Translations under genes and position numbers: made by a program
DNA from: a virus
Virus record (IMG/VR): IMGVR_UViG_3300013126_000037
Span: 1-57,240 of that record
DNA: 57,240 nt
Direction: 5' to 3' (one strand)
Shown here: in pieces, positions 45,808 through 55,718 of the stretch
Numbering within the stretch: the first letter of the stretch is position 1
Layout: every line of letters starts with the position of its first letter
Notes under the pieces: model-generated
Told to the model about the DNA's origin: nothing
Databases searched by the model: none
The model's input: the letters and a program-made list of their open reading frames with translations, nothing else

Positions 45808-47151
45808 ATGGACGAAAAAAAGAAACAAGAATTAGCCGGACTATTAAGCATGGTTGGTGTTGTCGGGGGCGGTGTGGGCACGCTTGCTGGTGGTGGGTCA
45901 TTGATTCACAACGCAGTCGGTGCAAATAAAGCCATTGACCAACAGTATCAAAATCGCATTTTAGGTAAAACAAATACATTTACTCTAGCAAGTCTTAATC
46001 CACAACAAAGAGCTGCTGTAAAACGCTTGACTGGCCATGATGTAAGCACGTGGGAAGGGGGCATGCCAGTTGGCGAGTTGCCAGTTAAAGTTAATGGAAG
46101 AGATTTTTTATTAAAAGAACTTATTTTTGATAAGCAATATGGTGTCAATGCAAAATTGCCTAAAGATGCGGGGGGATTACAACTTCGTGAGGCTATTAAT
46201 CAGTTGGTTGTTCCAGTTCAACAGCAGGTATTAAATGAAGCACAAAATAAAGTTAGAAGCCGTGAAGTTTTAAAAGACACGTTATCGCAGCATGTTGCCG
46301 AAGGCGGTTTAATTCCTAAAGTCGAACGAGGTAGCGGTCGATTTAATATGATTGGGCAAGGGACAAGCGCATCAGCACTAAGGCAAGGCGCTGCTGGTTC
46401 AACTGCTCCGACATCGTCACTTATCACAAATGAAGGATTTGAGACTGGGCCGAGGATGTCGTTTAATCAAATTGCTGGTCGACTACCTGCGGGACACCCA
46501 TCGGCGTTTTCGGGCAACAAGGTTCCGGGTACAGACGTAATATCTACACAGCGTGGATTACAGGGACAAACCACTCCGTCAACTTTGACGGAGCCTGTGC
46601 CACAGGCACCTGGTGCGCCTCGAACGCCAATGGCAACTCAGACAAACAATTTCACGGGACCAGAAACATTTCCGGAACGACAAGCCGCGTATCGTGAAAC
46701 AGTTAAGCAATTAAGGCCAACTGGACTTAATGCACTGAGGGCGAAGATTAAAGTGCCAGGTACAGGGACGCAAGCAGTCAAGGGTTTAGTGCGCGGTGCA
46801 GCCAGAGGCATAGCCAGATCACCAACATCTGCCAAAGTAGGAGCTGGAGCATTGGTTGCGGGCGGAGCTTTAAAGTTTTTAGCTGACAATTACACTTCTG
46901 ACAAAATGGTAGAAGATGCAATTCGTGATCCTGTTGAAGGAACGCAACCTGGCGCTAGACCGCCAGCAGGTTCGACTAAAAACACACCTGTGCCGAATGA
47001 AGGTGAACAACAAATCATAGATATATTTGACCAAAAGTACAATTATCTTTCTAAAGACGATAAGTTATCAATAGCCAAACGAATGGCAGCTGAAGGGAAA
47101 AGTTTCAGTGCTACCGCTCGGATATGGTTGAAGTACAATGCCTCAAACTAA
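45808..47151 (+). CDS. Putative virion-associated protein
   Basis: The protein has 447 residues. It has a glycine-rich hydrophobic N-terminal segment (LLSMVGVVGGGVGTLAGGGS), a helical region near 130-160, a Pro/Thr/Gly-rich disordered centre (about 200-290), a second hydrophobic stretch (KVGAGALVAGGALKFLADN) and a helical C-terminus. Two possible membrane segments and position before the terminase fit a protein packaged and ejected with DNA. No family is recognised. Confidence 0.5.
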   Translation: MDEKKKQELAGLLSMVGVVGGGVGTLAGGGSLIHNAVGANKAIDQQYQNRILGKTNTFTLASLNPQQRAAVKRLTGHDVSTWEGGMPVGELPVKVNGRDFLLKELIFDKQYGVNAKLPKDAGGLQLREAINQLVVPVQQQVLNEAQNKVRSREVLKDTLSQHVAEGGLIPKVERGSGRFNMIGQGTSASALRQGAAGSTAPTSSLITNEGFETGPRMSFNQIAGRLPAGHPSAFSGNKVPGTDVISTQRGLQGQTTPSTLTEPVPQAPGAPRTPMATQTNNFTGPETFPERQAAYRETVKQLRPTGLNALRAKIKVPGTGTQAVKGLVRGAARGIARSPTSAKVGAGALVAGGALKFLADNYTSDKMVEDAIRDPVEGTQPGARPPAGSTKNTPVPNEGEQQIIDIFDQKYNYLSKDDKLSIAKRMAAEGKSFSATARIWLKYNASN

Positions 47152-48079
47152 TAAAATCAGTAAGTTGATTAACTTACTGCAACGTGCCAACGCTGGTACA
47201 AAACCAGTTAGGCAGTTTGCAGGTAAGGCTGGAATGACTGGATTACAAGGCGTTACAGCCATGGGTGCAGGACAGACGTTTGCGCCAAACAAGTCATTAG
47301 AACAAGGCATTCATTACATGATGCCAGGTACATATGTAGATTTAATTGCCAATGGCGTAGGTGGACCTGCGGGTAGTGCAATGACAGCGGCAAAAACAGG
47401 ATGGGAAAACGTTATTTCTAAAGGCAGAGAAATACTTGACCCATACGCTGCTAGAGATTTGTTTCATAGCGCATATGACCCAGAAGGCAAATACGCTGCG
47501 GTAACAAGAGGTGTGGCAGATGTTTTAGATGTACCCGTGCAATCAGTAATGGACTACGCATCATTACCGATTCCCGGCGCAATGCCATTTTTACTGAAAG
47601 CAAACGCTGTCAATCAACTTGCAAATGTTGCAGTGAGAGACGTCAATCTTCCGGGCATTAACACACCAGATAGATACAAAATACCAATACTTCACGATCC
47701 AGATGAGGCGCCTGACGATTACGATAGAGAATACAATCAAGGCGTTTATGAACACAATAAAAATGTTAATCGTGGATATGACAATGCGGATGATGTTTGG
47801 AAGTTAGCTCAGAAACGCGCTGCGGATTTATCAGCAATTACGTCTGGAATAGTCAGGGAAGGCAAACGCATTGGATTATCTGTAAAACAAATAGAAGCAC
47901 GCATAAAAGATGCAAAACGCAAATATGGAGCAACGGGTGCGGATGTGTTACGTGCTGGCGTCGAACCCGGCGGTATTCCAAAAGATTTCACGAACATTAA
48001 AAATCAAATTGAAGCCAGTAGACTTACAGGTGGGAAGCAAACTGGCTACGGCTATAACTCTTGGGATAGACGGCGGTAA
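47138..48079 (+). CDS. Putative virion-associated protein
   Basis: The protein has 313 residues and starts 14 bp before the end of the previous gene. The N-terminal half has Gly/Ala stretches (GMTGLQGVTAMGAGQTFAP; GVGGPAGSAMTAAKTG). The C-terminal half is charged helix (LSVKQIEARIKDAKRKYGAT) with a glycine/aromatic end. It pairs with the preceding gene in style. No family is recognised. Confidence 0.5.
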   Translation: MPQTNKISKLINLLQRANAGTKPVRQFAGKAGMTGLQGVTAMGAGQTFAPNKSLEQGIHYMMPGTYVDLIANGVGGPAGSAMTAAKTGWENVISKGREILDPYAARDLFHSAYDPEGKYAAVTRGVADVLDVPVQSVMDYASLPIPGAMPFLLKANAVNQLANVAVRDVNLPGINTPDRYKIPILHDPDEAPDDYDREYNQGVYEHNKNVNRGYDNADDVWKLAQKRAADLSAITSGIVREGKRIGLSVKQIEARIKDAKRKYGATGADVLRAGVEPGGIPKDFTNIKNQIEASRLTGGKQTGYGYNSWDRRR

Positions 48080-48088
48080 TATGGCTTT

Positions 48089-48847
48089 ATGTCAGAGATT
48101 ACAGTTATCGATGGAAAACGCTATAGGATTGACGGTACATCTAAAACAAAGTTATGCAACGGTATTGTCGTTGACAATGTATTAGACGGAACTACGCGGA
48201 ACTGCAATGCTCGCGCAATGAAGGGGCGTGATTATTGCCAATACCACGGAGGTAAGGCATTAATAGGTCCAGAGCATCCAAACTTTATTACAGGGCTTGC
48301 AAGTAAAAACAAAAAGCGTTTTAGCACTGTCGGAAAGCAATTATTAGATCGCATTGAGGAATTGCGAGAAGACGTTGACCTATTCAGTTTAAAGGATGAC
48401 GCAGCGTTTATCACTGCAATTATGGACAAGCGTGCGGAAGCGGCAGCTGAAGGGGTTGGGATTGACCAGTACAAAAAAGTGCAAGCAGCTTACGGGTTAG
48501 CACACAGTAAACTTGGTAGTCCAGATTTTGTAGATGCGTTTGAGCAAATTGGAGATGTCCTAACAGACACTCTAACTATGTATGATGCAAGCAGAGATGT
48601 TATAGAGTTAATAGAGAAGCGTGTAGATATTGTTGAAGCAGAACAAAGAATGATGCACGCAAAGGCGTATACTCTGGAAATAGACCAAGCGTTTTCGTTA
48701 GTGATGCAAGTGTTAGAGATAGTCAAAGATAATGTGCGGTCGTCTGAGGAGTTAATCGCCATACAAGCAGGATTCCAGAAGTTACTTAAGGTTTATCAAG
48801 CTCCTGATGAAGACGTCGTTGACGCGGAGATTATAAGTGAATCTTAG
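48089..48847 (+). CDS. terS: Terminase small subunit (putative)
   Basis: The protein has 252 residues. A Cys/His cluster near the N-terminus (C at about 23, NCNARAMKGRDYCQYHGGK, then GPEHPNFITG) is typical of phage small terminases or packaging proteins that carry 'C...G..rC..HGG'. Residues 80-240 are helical, suiting an oligomerisation ring. The end overlaps the large subunit start. It would bind the packaging site and load the large subunit. Confidence 0.75.
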   Translation: MSEITVIDGKRYRIDGTSKTKLCNGIVVDNVLDGTTRNCNARAMKGRDYCQYHGGKALIGPEHPNFITGLASKNKKRFSTVGKQLLDRIEELREDVDLFSLKDDAAFITAIMDKRAEAAAEGVGIDQYKKVQAAYGLAHSKLGSPDFVDAFEQIGDVLTDTLTMYDASRDVIELIEKRVDIVEAEQRMMHAKAYTLEIDQAFSLVMQVLEIVKDNVRSSEELIAIQAGFQKLLKVYQAPDEDVVDAEIISES

Positions 48848-50570
48848 AGACTTAGAGAAACTCACACCAAAGAAATTTAAACAGTTTGCAAGGCCAGACA
48901 AGCCGTTGGCTAACGCGTTGTTGGAAGCAATGGACGCTCGGTTAAAAGACATCATCGACACTGGGGACTACAACAGCGGGAGGGCATATTCTATTAACGG
49001 CGCAGAATTAGATTATCAACGGTGGCTCAAAACCTATGCTCCGCACGCAGCAAGTTCTAGTCTTGGCGAGCATCATAAACGTGCGTGGGAGTGGGCGGAA
49101 AACATAACACAAGGTGAACCTCCTCCTGCACTCATCGAGTGCTGGTTTCGTGGGGGCGGTAAAAGCACGACAATGGAATTGATATCTGCTCGTATTGCAG
49201 TCAAAGGTTCCAGAAGGTTTTTGCTATACGTTTGTTCTACTCAAGAAGCAGCTGACCGTCACGTTACTGACATTGCAACCACAATGGAACGCTGTGGAAT
49301 TGAAAGGGCTATGAACCGCTATGGCTTCTCGAAAGGTTGGAATGCGTCAAAGCTTAGAACTGCTAACGGGTTTAATGTTCTTGCCTTTGGTCTCGATACT
49401 GGTGCTCGTGGTGTTAAGTTGGACCATCTACGTCCAGATTTCATCATCTTGGACGATATTGATGAATTGGATGATTCGGTTACTAGAGTCGATAAAAAAA
49501 TCGCTACTATAACGCAAACCATTTTGCCAGCAAAGTCAAATGACTGCGCTATTGTTTTTGTTCAAAACAAAATTCATGCTAACTCAGTAATGAGCCAAGT
49601 ACTTTCTGGTGAACTGGACATGTTGCAAAATCGTGTGCAATCACCCATAGTTCCTGCTGTCCTTGACCTGCGATATGAACCTATCGAAAAAGAAGATGGT
49701 CGTATGGGTTACAAGATAACTGGCGGAACAGCATCATGGGAACACAAATCACTGGAGAATTGCCAGCGTGAAATTGACGACTACGGGCTTATATCGTTTT
49801 TGCGAGAATGTCAACATGACGTTGGTGTTGGAGGAAGATTTTTCCCTGAGTTTAAGCAACATGATGAAAAAGGTAATCCTTGGCATGTTGTTGATGTGGT
49901 GGATGTAAAACCTTGGTGGCGCGTGTGGGCATCTCACGACTTTGGTACAAACAGCCCCTGTGCATTCTTGTTATTTGCCTCAGACGATGTTGAAAACATA
50001 TATGTCATCGGAGAGGTTTATAAAAACGGTATGGTGTCTAGCCAACAGGCTGATGCGGCTCTAGAGTTGCTACGTGCGCGAGAAATGGCTGCACCTGTGG
50101 ACAAAGACATACCTGGTGGGCAGTGGAACACTAAACTTGAGGCGATTGCATTTGACTGGGGTAACACATTTCCTCCAGAAAAATACGATCAACGAATTGG
50201 TGAGTATCCCGTAGAAGTCTGGTGGCGTAAGGGTTTGCCAGCAGTGCGCGCTGTTAAAGACCGTAAGGCTGGATGGCGACGGTTAAAAGAATGGCTGGCG
50301 GCAAGTCGCATGACCGACGGAGTTGTTACACCTAGATTTCGTATATTGCGGAACAGTTGCCCGAACCTGATTAGAGAACTTGAGGGTGCAATGGCTGACC
50401 CGAAAGACCCTGAAGACCTTGACAACGGCACTAAAAGCGACCACGCACTTGACTCATGTCGATACGGTGTCATGTGGCGTGAATATCCAGTGAAGTGTGA
50501 TGAGGTAATTATCAACCCGGCTACAAAACCACACTGGTTGCAAGGCAAGAAGAACGAGGATTACTTGTGA
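48837..50570 (+). CDS. terL: Terminase large subunit
   Basis: The protein has 577 residues from a GTG overlapping terS by 11 bp. ATPase: Walker A ECWFRGGGKST (101-111) with an Arg before the loop, RFLLYVCSTQEAA motor strand, Walker B DFIILDDIDE (201-210). Nuclease: HDFGTNSPCAFLLF, GEVYKNGM, IAFDWGNT and a final DHALDSCRYGVM, giving the conserved acidic residues. It translocates and cuts concatemeric DNA at the portal. Confidence 0.95.
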   Translation: MNLRDLEKLTPKKFKQFARPDKPLANALLEAMDARLKDIIDTGDYNSGRAYSINGAELDYQRWLKTYAPHAASSSLGEHHKRAWEWAENITQGEPPPALIECWFRGGGKSTTMELISARIAVKGSRRFLLYVCSTQEAADRHVTDIATTMERCGIERAMNRYGFSKGWNASKLRTANGFNVLAFGLDTGARGVKLDHLRPDFIILDDIDELDDSVTRVDKKIATITQTILPAKSNDCAIVFVQNKIHANSVMSQVLSGELDMLQNRVQSPIVPAVLDLRYEPIEKEDGRMGYKITGGTASWEHKSLENCQREIDDYGLISFLRECQHDVGVGGRFFPEFKQHDEKGNPWHVVDVVDVKPWWRVWASHDFGTNSPCAFLLFASDDVENIYVIGEVYKNGMVSSQQADAALELLRAREMAAPVDKDIPGGQWNTKLEAIAFDWGNTFPPEKYDQRIGEYPVEVWWRKGLPAVRAVKDRKAGWRRLKEWLAASRMTDGVVTPRFRILRNSCPNLIRELEGAMADPKDPEDLDNGTKSDHALDSCRYGVMWREYPVKCDEVIINPATKPHWLQGKKNEDYL

Positions 50571-50695
50571 TTATTCTCGGCATATGTGCATGCGTGCTAT
50601 TAGCAGCATCTGTAGTAATGCAATTTGCAATATACTTCTATTTAAAGACGTTGGTTAAAACGCCTTGGTATTACAAGGAAAATAGGTATTTGTAA
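50567..50695 (+). CDS. 42-residue membrane peptide between terL and portal
   Basis: A GTG at 50567 overlaps the terL stop (GTGA) with CGAGGA seven bases upstream; its TAA overlaps the portal ATG (TAATG). It encodes one long hydrophobic helix (MIILGICACVLLAASVVMQF) and a basic tail ending YYKENRYL. Perfect packing on both sides argues that it is real. A holin or spanin-type role is possible. Confidence 0.65.
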   Translation: MIILGICACVLLAASVVMQFAIYFYLKTLVKTPWYYKENRYL

Positions 50696-52920
50696 TGGAT
50701 ATACGGGAAATATTGCAAGCGGCTATACAACGCACGCAACAACCAAAGGTGACTGCATTGCAAGCACCAAATGCTAAAGGTACGCCAGGCAGTTTTGATG
50801 TAGAGAATTTACTGCTCAATAAGGATGATGATTTATCAATTGACCACGGTAAATCGGAATGGCGAGTTAGTCCTGAGAACGACAAGGAAGAAGCACTCAA
50901 AGTCATTGCTTATGTAAAAAAGCAGTTTGATATGGCATATGTGTCTAGACTAGAAATGGAACTCGAATGGACACAAGCACTAGCATTTTTTGAGGGTAGG
51001 CAGTGGTTCAGGATTAATAGTCAGACACGTAACCTTGTTAATTTGCAAAACCCTAATGAGGCAGCACGTTATGTGACCGTAAATAAAATGCGTCCACTAA
51101 TTGATGGTGTTGTTGGCAAACTCACACAGTGCGCTCCAGATGCTAGGGCGGTACCACTTTCGTATAGCGAATTTGACCAACAGGCTAGCGAAGAAGCAAA
51201 CTTTATTGCTGGCCATTACACCAGGAAGTTTGGACGAGAAACACAAACTAAAGAGCGTGTTCGATGGGCGTGTGTTACGGGTACATCATTTGTAAAGGTT
51301 TGGTGGAATGCTAAAGCAGAACAAGTTGTTCCAGAATTTTCAATCATGGATGGTTCTGTCACAGGCTTTAAGTCAATGGCGATAGGGGATGTAGAAGAAC
51401 AAATTGTCCCGTGTTTTAACGTTTACTATGACCCAGTTGCACAGACAGATGATCAAGTTAGGTGGTTAATACATGCGTGCATTCGTCCTCTATCTTGGTT
51501 TGTCGACAATTACGGTGATGCTGGTAAAAAGGTGGTTCCAGATGCTATTGCTGGAGATAATGCGGGTTATGTGGATGCATACTTGGAAGGGTTGGGTAAC
51601 ACAGGGTTTGGGTGGGTTCAACCGTCGACAGCACGATTAAATAACGCTGACCATAAAAAACGAGCTGCTATTGTTTATGAGTATTGGGAAAAACCTACAG
51701 AACAGTATCCTAATGGTAGGTTTATTGTTAGCACAAACAGTGCATTGTTGTACGCTGGTGAATGGCCTTATGAGAAGAAAGACGAGTTTCCATTTGTGCC
51801 ATTGCGCTGGCAACCGCGTAGCGGTACGCCATACGGGCACAGCCTAGGGTTTGACTTGTGCCCGTTACAGCTTACCTACAACCGCCTGTATTCCAGAGCC
51901 GTAGAACAACTGGAGACTACTAAAGACTATGTGCTGGTGGAGCGTAACAGTAATATTGGGGCAGATGCCTTTAATAACACTAGTGATGACATCGAGGACA
52001 AGAATAGAACATATCGAAAAGTTTATTACAATCGAGGAAGTCACCCACCAACTATTACAAGAGCACCCGGAATAAGTGGTGACCTATTCCCGTTCATGCA
52101 AACTATCGAAAAAGACATGATGGATATCGCTGGACTACATGATGTATCTCAGGGTCAAGCACAAGCAGGTACTCCAGCGGAATCGGTCAAGTTACTGCAA
52201 CGGGCTGATAATACGCAGCACTCATACATACGTGCTGATATCGAAATTAGTATTGCGAAGATAAAGGAGTGGGAGATTGCACTCGTTAAAGAATTCGCAC
52301 CCGCTCCATTTGTTGGCAGTGTCGATGATCAAATTAATAGCAAGAGTCCTGCTCAACAAGGGATTGTTGATTTTCAAGCTATCCGTGAAGGTGGCATGTA
52401 TAAGGTTGTGTATGTACCTGGGTCATCTCAAGAAGACAGTCCTGAACAGAAGTTGCAAAAGATTGCAGCGTTAAGACAGATGGGTTTATTTGGTGATCCG
52501 GCTGACCCAGAAACAAATGCCCTCGTAGTCAAGATGTTACAGTTGCCAGAAACAGGAGAGATACTTGACCATCTTGCACGGCAAAACGAAAAGCAACAAC
52601 AGATGCAACAACAAATGATGGAAATGCAACAGCAACAAATGATGGCTCAACAACAGGGTCGAGGTCAGCAATATGACCCGGAGGCTGAAGGACACAAAGC
52701 AGAAATTGATGCGGAAAAGCAATCCGCTTTAGCAGAACAAAAAGCCCAACTTGAGCAACAGAAAATACAGGCACAAAGCAAAGCAAAGCAAGAAGAATAC
52801 GCTGCACAAAAAATTGCAGACATCAATCACGCTATGGCAATGCAAGCAGTTTCTCCGGAACCAAAAGAAACTTCTACTCCCGGAGGAAAGCAGAAACCGC
52901 AACCTGCACCAAAAAAATAA
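50695..52920 (+). CDS. Portal protein (P22-type)
   Basis: This 741-residue protein has the portal core: a helical wing (ALAFFEGRQWFRINSQTRNL), YVTVNKMRPLIDGVVGKLTQ, ERVRWACVTGTSFVKVWW, VPCFNVYYDP, FPFVPLRWQPRSGTPYGHSL and MDIAGLHDVSQGQA with SVKLLQ. From about residue 635 a Gln/Met-rich coiled coil (QMQQQMMEMQQQQMMAQQQ) extends into an Ala/Gln/Lys helix and proline tail, like the barrel of P22 portals. It is the dodecameric DNA gate. Confidence 0.92.
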   Translation: MDIREILQAAIQRTQQPKVTALQAPNAKGTPGSFDVENLLLNKDDDLSIDHGKSEWRVSPENDKEEALKVIAYVKKQFDMAYVSRLEMELEWTQALAFFEGRQWFRINSQTRNLVNLQNPNEAARYVTVNKMRPLIDGVVGKLTQCAPDARAVPLSYSEFDQQASEEANFIAGHYTRKFGRETQTKERVRWACVTGTSFVKVWWNAKAEQVVPEFSIMDGSVTGFKSMAIGDVEEQIVPCFNVYYDPVAQTDDQVRWLIHACIRPLSWFVDNYGDAGKKVVPDAIAGDNAGYVDAYLEGLGNTGFGWVQPSTARLNNADHKKRAAIVYEYWEKPTEQYPNGRFIVSTNSALLYAGEWPYEKKDEFPFVPLRWQPRSGTPYGHSLGFDLCPLQLTYNRLYSRAVEQLETTKDYVLVERNSNIGADAFNNTSDDIEDKNRTYRKVYYNRGSHPPTITRAPGISGDLFPFMQTIEKDMMDIAGLHDVSQGQAQAGTPAESVKLLQRADNTQHSYIRADIEISIAKIKEWEIALVKEFAPAPFVGSVDDQINSKSPAQQGIVDFQAIREGGMYKVVYVPGSSQEDSPEQKLQKIAALRQMGLFGDPADPETNALVVKMLQLPETGEILDHLARQNEKQQQMQQQMMEMQQQQMMAQQQGRGQQYDPEAEGHKAEIDAEKQSALAEQKAQLEQQKIQAQSKAKQEEYAAQKIADINHAMAMQAVSPEPKETSTPGGKQKPQPAPKK

Positions 52921-52951
52921 AACTGTTGTGGTAAAGTGAGGAAAACAACTA

Positions 52952-53767
52952 ATGTCTGACGAGATGGTGACACCAACTCCCGATTCACCAGCGGGAGCGT
53001 CTGACTCCAACCTTGGTGGAGCTTTTGCTGAATTCATTCAGGACGCCGCCGGTCCTGAAGGTGATGCGACAGGGGCGTTAAACGCAGATGCAGTCAGCAA
53101 TGCAAGTCCGGATGACGTCATTAACGAGTTGCTTGGCCTAGAAGGTGACAAGCCCGGTAATGTCCCGTACGAGCGGTTCCGAGAGGTCAATGAGCGTGCA
53201 AAGCAAGCCGATGCCACATCTAATGAATTAGGTCAGTGGAAAGGTGTAATTGATGAGTTACGCGCCCAAGGATTTAATAGCGCCGCTGATGTACAGAAGG
53301 CCCTTGCAGAACAACAAGCACAAATGCAAGAGCAGGAAATCAGAGATCGCTACGAGCGCCTTTCGGAAGCTAATCTCATTGATGCGCAGAGCGCGTATGC
53401 TCAGCAGGAAGCTGAAATCACTCGACTTCGTTATGAACGACAGATGGGTGAAGTGCAACAGTATATGCTTGATAAGCAGATGACTGAAGCAATTACTCAG
53501 TTCCCTCTAGCAAAGCGGTCGCCAGACTTAGTTGCGAGTCTAGTGCAGTCAGGGATTAATCCCGCACAAGCTGCAGAACAGGTTCACAATATAGTCAAAG
53601 CAACTGCACAAGCTTTACTCCCAGATTTAACGAACAGGTTGAACAAGGGTGGAGCAGTTACACCAATGAGTAGCGGTCGGACACCAGCACCTGCTGTACA
53701 GCCTCCCGCTGCACAACGTGGACTATCTACCATTACGCAACTGCTAGGAATATCTAAAGACTCCTAA
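52952..53767 (+). CDS. Capsid scaffolding protein (putative)
   Basis: The protein has 271 residues between portal and capsid genes, with GTGAGGA upstream. The acidic N-terminus precedes NVPYERFREVNERAKQAD, a signature of many scaffold proteins. A long coiled coil follows (about 95-190), and the C-terminus is Pro/Thr-rich with a terminal helix for capsid contact. It would direct procapsid assembly and then leave. Confidence 0.82.
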   Translation: MSDEMVTPTPDSPAGASDSNLGGAFAEFIQDAAGPEGDATGALNADAVSNASPDDVINELLGLEGDKPGNVPYERFREVNERAKQADATSNELGQWKGVIDELRAQGFNSAADVQKALAEQQAQMQEQEIRDRYERLSEANLIDAQSAYAQQEAEITRLRYERQMGEVQQYMLDKQMTEAITQFPLAKRSPDLVASLVQSGINPAQAAEQVHNIVKATAQALLPDLTNRLNKGGAVTPMSSGRTPAPAVQPPAAQRGLSTITQLLGISKDS

Positions 53768-53783
53768 GTAAAGGAAAGACAGT

Positions 53784-54836
53784 ATGGCAATTGACTTCAA
53801 CGGAGCGCTGACACTTGCAGACTATGCAGCTATCTCCAACGACAATCTCGTAAAAGAGATTACAAAAAGTCTGCACAAGACGTGGAATGCACTTAAGGAC
53901 ATCCCTCTGCACACTAGCCCAACATTGCGACAGGTTGGAATGCGTTACCTTAACGCTAACATTCCTGCTCCAAACTGGACTGGTATTAACTCAGAACCCG
54001 TTGCGTTCCGCAGTAAACCAAAATCTTACGAAGAGCAGTTGTACCTGGTTCGCAATAAACTAACCGTAGACCGACGTTTGCTTAACCAACCAAACTCTAT
54101 TATTGATCCAATCGAAGCACAGGTGCAGATGTTCCTCGAGGGCTTCGCCTATGATTTCAATGATAAATTTATAAACAATAACCCGGCAAGTGGTGCTGCC
54201 GGGAACTCAGCGGATTGTTTTCCGGGTTTGAATTATCGCCTGAATAACTACGCTGACTATGACATTCCATCAGAAATGATTATTCCATCACAGAACATTT
54301 CTGCTGGAACATTGGGTCTATTCCCAGCTTCGGGCAGTGGTGCAACGCCTGCTAATAAGTTTTTTGCAGACGTACAGCAGTTGTTTGACAACATGAATAG
54401 CCCAGACGGTGACGGAATTGTCCTGTACATGTCGGAGCTCACGAAGCGTCAAATGGAAATGGCAGTACGTGTCATGGGTATTGGTGCTGGATTTGATATC
54501 ACCCAAGATTCCTACGACCGACCTGTTGAAAAGTACAAGTCTGCAACAATTAGGACCGTTGGGCGTAAGTCTGACGGCGTGACGTCAGTCATTGGCAACA
54601 ACCAAGCATTGACGACTGCTGCTGGTGCTCAAACGGAAAAGTGTTCCTCCATTTTTGCAGTTCGATATGGCACTGGATACGTTACTGGCTGGCAGTCAGA
54701 GCCGTTCAAGCCAAAGTACTTGGGTTTGTCAAACGAAAATGGCATCATGCACAACGTGCTGTTTGACTGGGGTGTTGGCTTGTGGATTCCGCATAACCGC
54801 GCTCTTGGTCGTCTTGACCTCACGGTAGCGGTGTAA
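53784..54836 (+). CDS. Major capsid protein (HK97 fold inferred)
   Basis: The protein has 350 residues after AAAGGAAAG. It has an N-terminal helix (LTLADYAAISNDNLVKEITK), an E-loop-like segment with RQVGMRYLNANIPAPNW, a spine helix with DPIEAQVQMFLEGFAYDFND, FINNNPASG, a P-domain helix (FFADVQQLFDNMN) and a terminal strand set (GIMHNVLFDWGVGLWIPHNR). Order scaffold-capsid and size support it. Confidence 0.9.
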   Translation: MAIDFNGALTLADYAAISNDNLVKEITKSLHKTWNALKDIPLHTSPTLRQVGMRYLNANIPAPNWTGINSEPVAFRSKPKSYEEQLYLVRNKLTVDRRLLNQPNSIIDPIEAQVQMFLEGFAYDFNDKFINNNPASGAAGNSADCFPGLNYRLNNYADYDIPSEMIIPSQNISAGTLGLFPASGSGATPANKFFADVQQLFDNMNSPDGDGIVLYMSELTKRQMEMAVRVMGIGAGFDITQDSYDRPVEKYKSATIRTVGRKSDGVTSVIGNNQALTTAAGAQTEKCSSIFAVRYGTGYVTGWQSEPFKPKYLGLSNENGIMHNVLFDWGVGLWIPHNRALGRLDLTVAV

Positions 54837-54864
54837 TTACTAACGGTTTTAAGGAGAATAAATT

Positions 54865-55710
54865 ATGGCACGTGATGCTAAACTCACAATCAAATGGGAC
54901 AACTCCGTTACTGGAATAAAAGCCCTGCCTAACGCTACTCAAACTATTGCTGGCGCAGCAAATGCCACTAACAGCAGTACGAGCCTTTGGGTTAACTTTG
55001 GCGGTTTCTTGCAGACAGTTGCAGATGCCGCATCATTTGCAGCACAGGCTGATGCACCTGCACCCGGATCGTCGGCTGTTCCACTGTTGAATTCGGGTGG
55101 TCGTGACCAGTTGTACATGCGTGTTGCCTACCAAGTAAACACGGCTTATGCGAACGCAGGTGACTTGAAGTTTGAAGTGCAAGCAACACAAGATGCGACT
55201 GTAGCGACTCCTGTAACGTATGTTATTGGGCAGACTGTTGCGCCTAATGGTATTACAGGTGGCGCGGCTATTTCTGGGTCAGCGGCAACTGCTACTGTCA
55301 CAGCGGTATCAGGAACCGTTTTGACAGCAGCTTCCCATGGTCTTAGTGTTGGAGACTATGTGCAACTGACTACTGTTGGTGGGTTGGTAATTAATAGCCA
55401 GACGCCACCAGCAAACTCGGTTTATCAAGTTCTTACTGTCCCAACAACAGGTACATTTACAATTGGACTTGGTCCTGGGTCGCTGTATAGCGGAGCAAGC
55501 ACATATGCGACAACTCCACTACCAGTATCTGGAACAATCTCTGGATGTGTATTTAAACGTGCATCCGGCGGACGCATCGCGTCAATTCCTATTGCACCAA
55601 ACCGTGCGGGAAGTCTTAGACTAAATACGGTTGGTGTGTCTGGTGCAGGAAGTCTAATTATTACTTCTGCATCGGTTGCATACGGACGTGATTCCGCTGC
55701 TATTGGCTAG
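54865..55710 (+). CDS. Head decoration / virion surface protein (putative)
   Basis: The protein has 281 residues with AAGGAG before ATG, directly after the capsid gene. It is beta-rich, Ala/Thr/Ser-rich and almost cysteine-free. An internal module (AASHGLSVGDYVQLTTVGGL) recurs in many phage structural proteins. Position suggests a decoration or head-fibre protein. Confidence 0.55.
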   Translation: MARDAKLTIKWDNSVTGIKALPNATQTIAGAANATNSSTSLWVNFGGFLQTVADAASFAAQADAPAPGSSAVPLLNSGGRDQLYMRVAYQVNTAYANAGDLKFEVQATQDATVATPVTYVIGQTVAPNGITGGAAISGSAATATVTAVSGTVLTAASHGLSVGDYVQLTTVGGLVINSQTPPANSVYQVLTVPTTGTFTIGLGPGSLYSGASTYATTPLPVSGTISGCVFKRASGGRIASIPIAPNRAGSLRLNTVGVSGAGSLIITSASVAYGRDSAAIG

Positions 55711-55718
55711 GTGATGAC

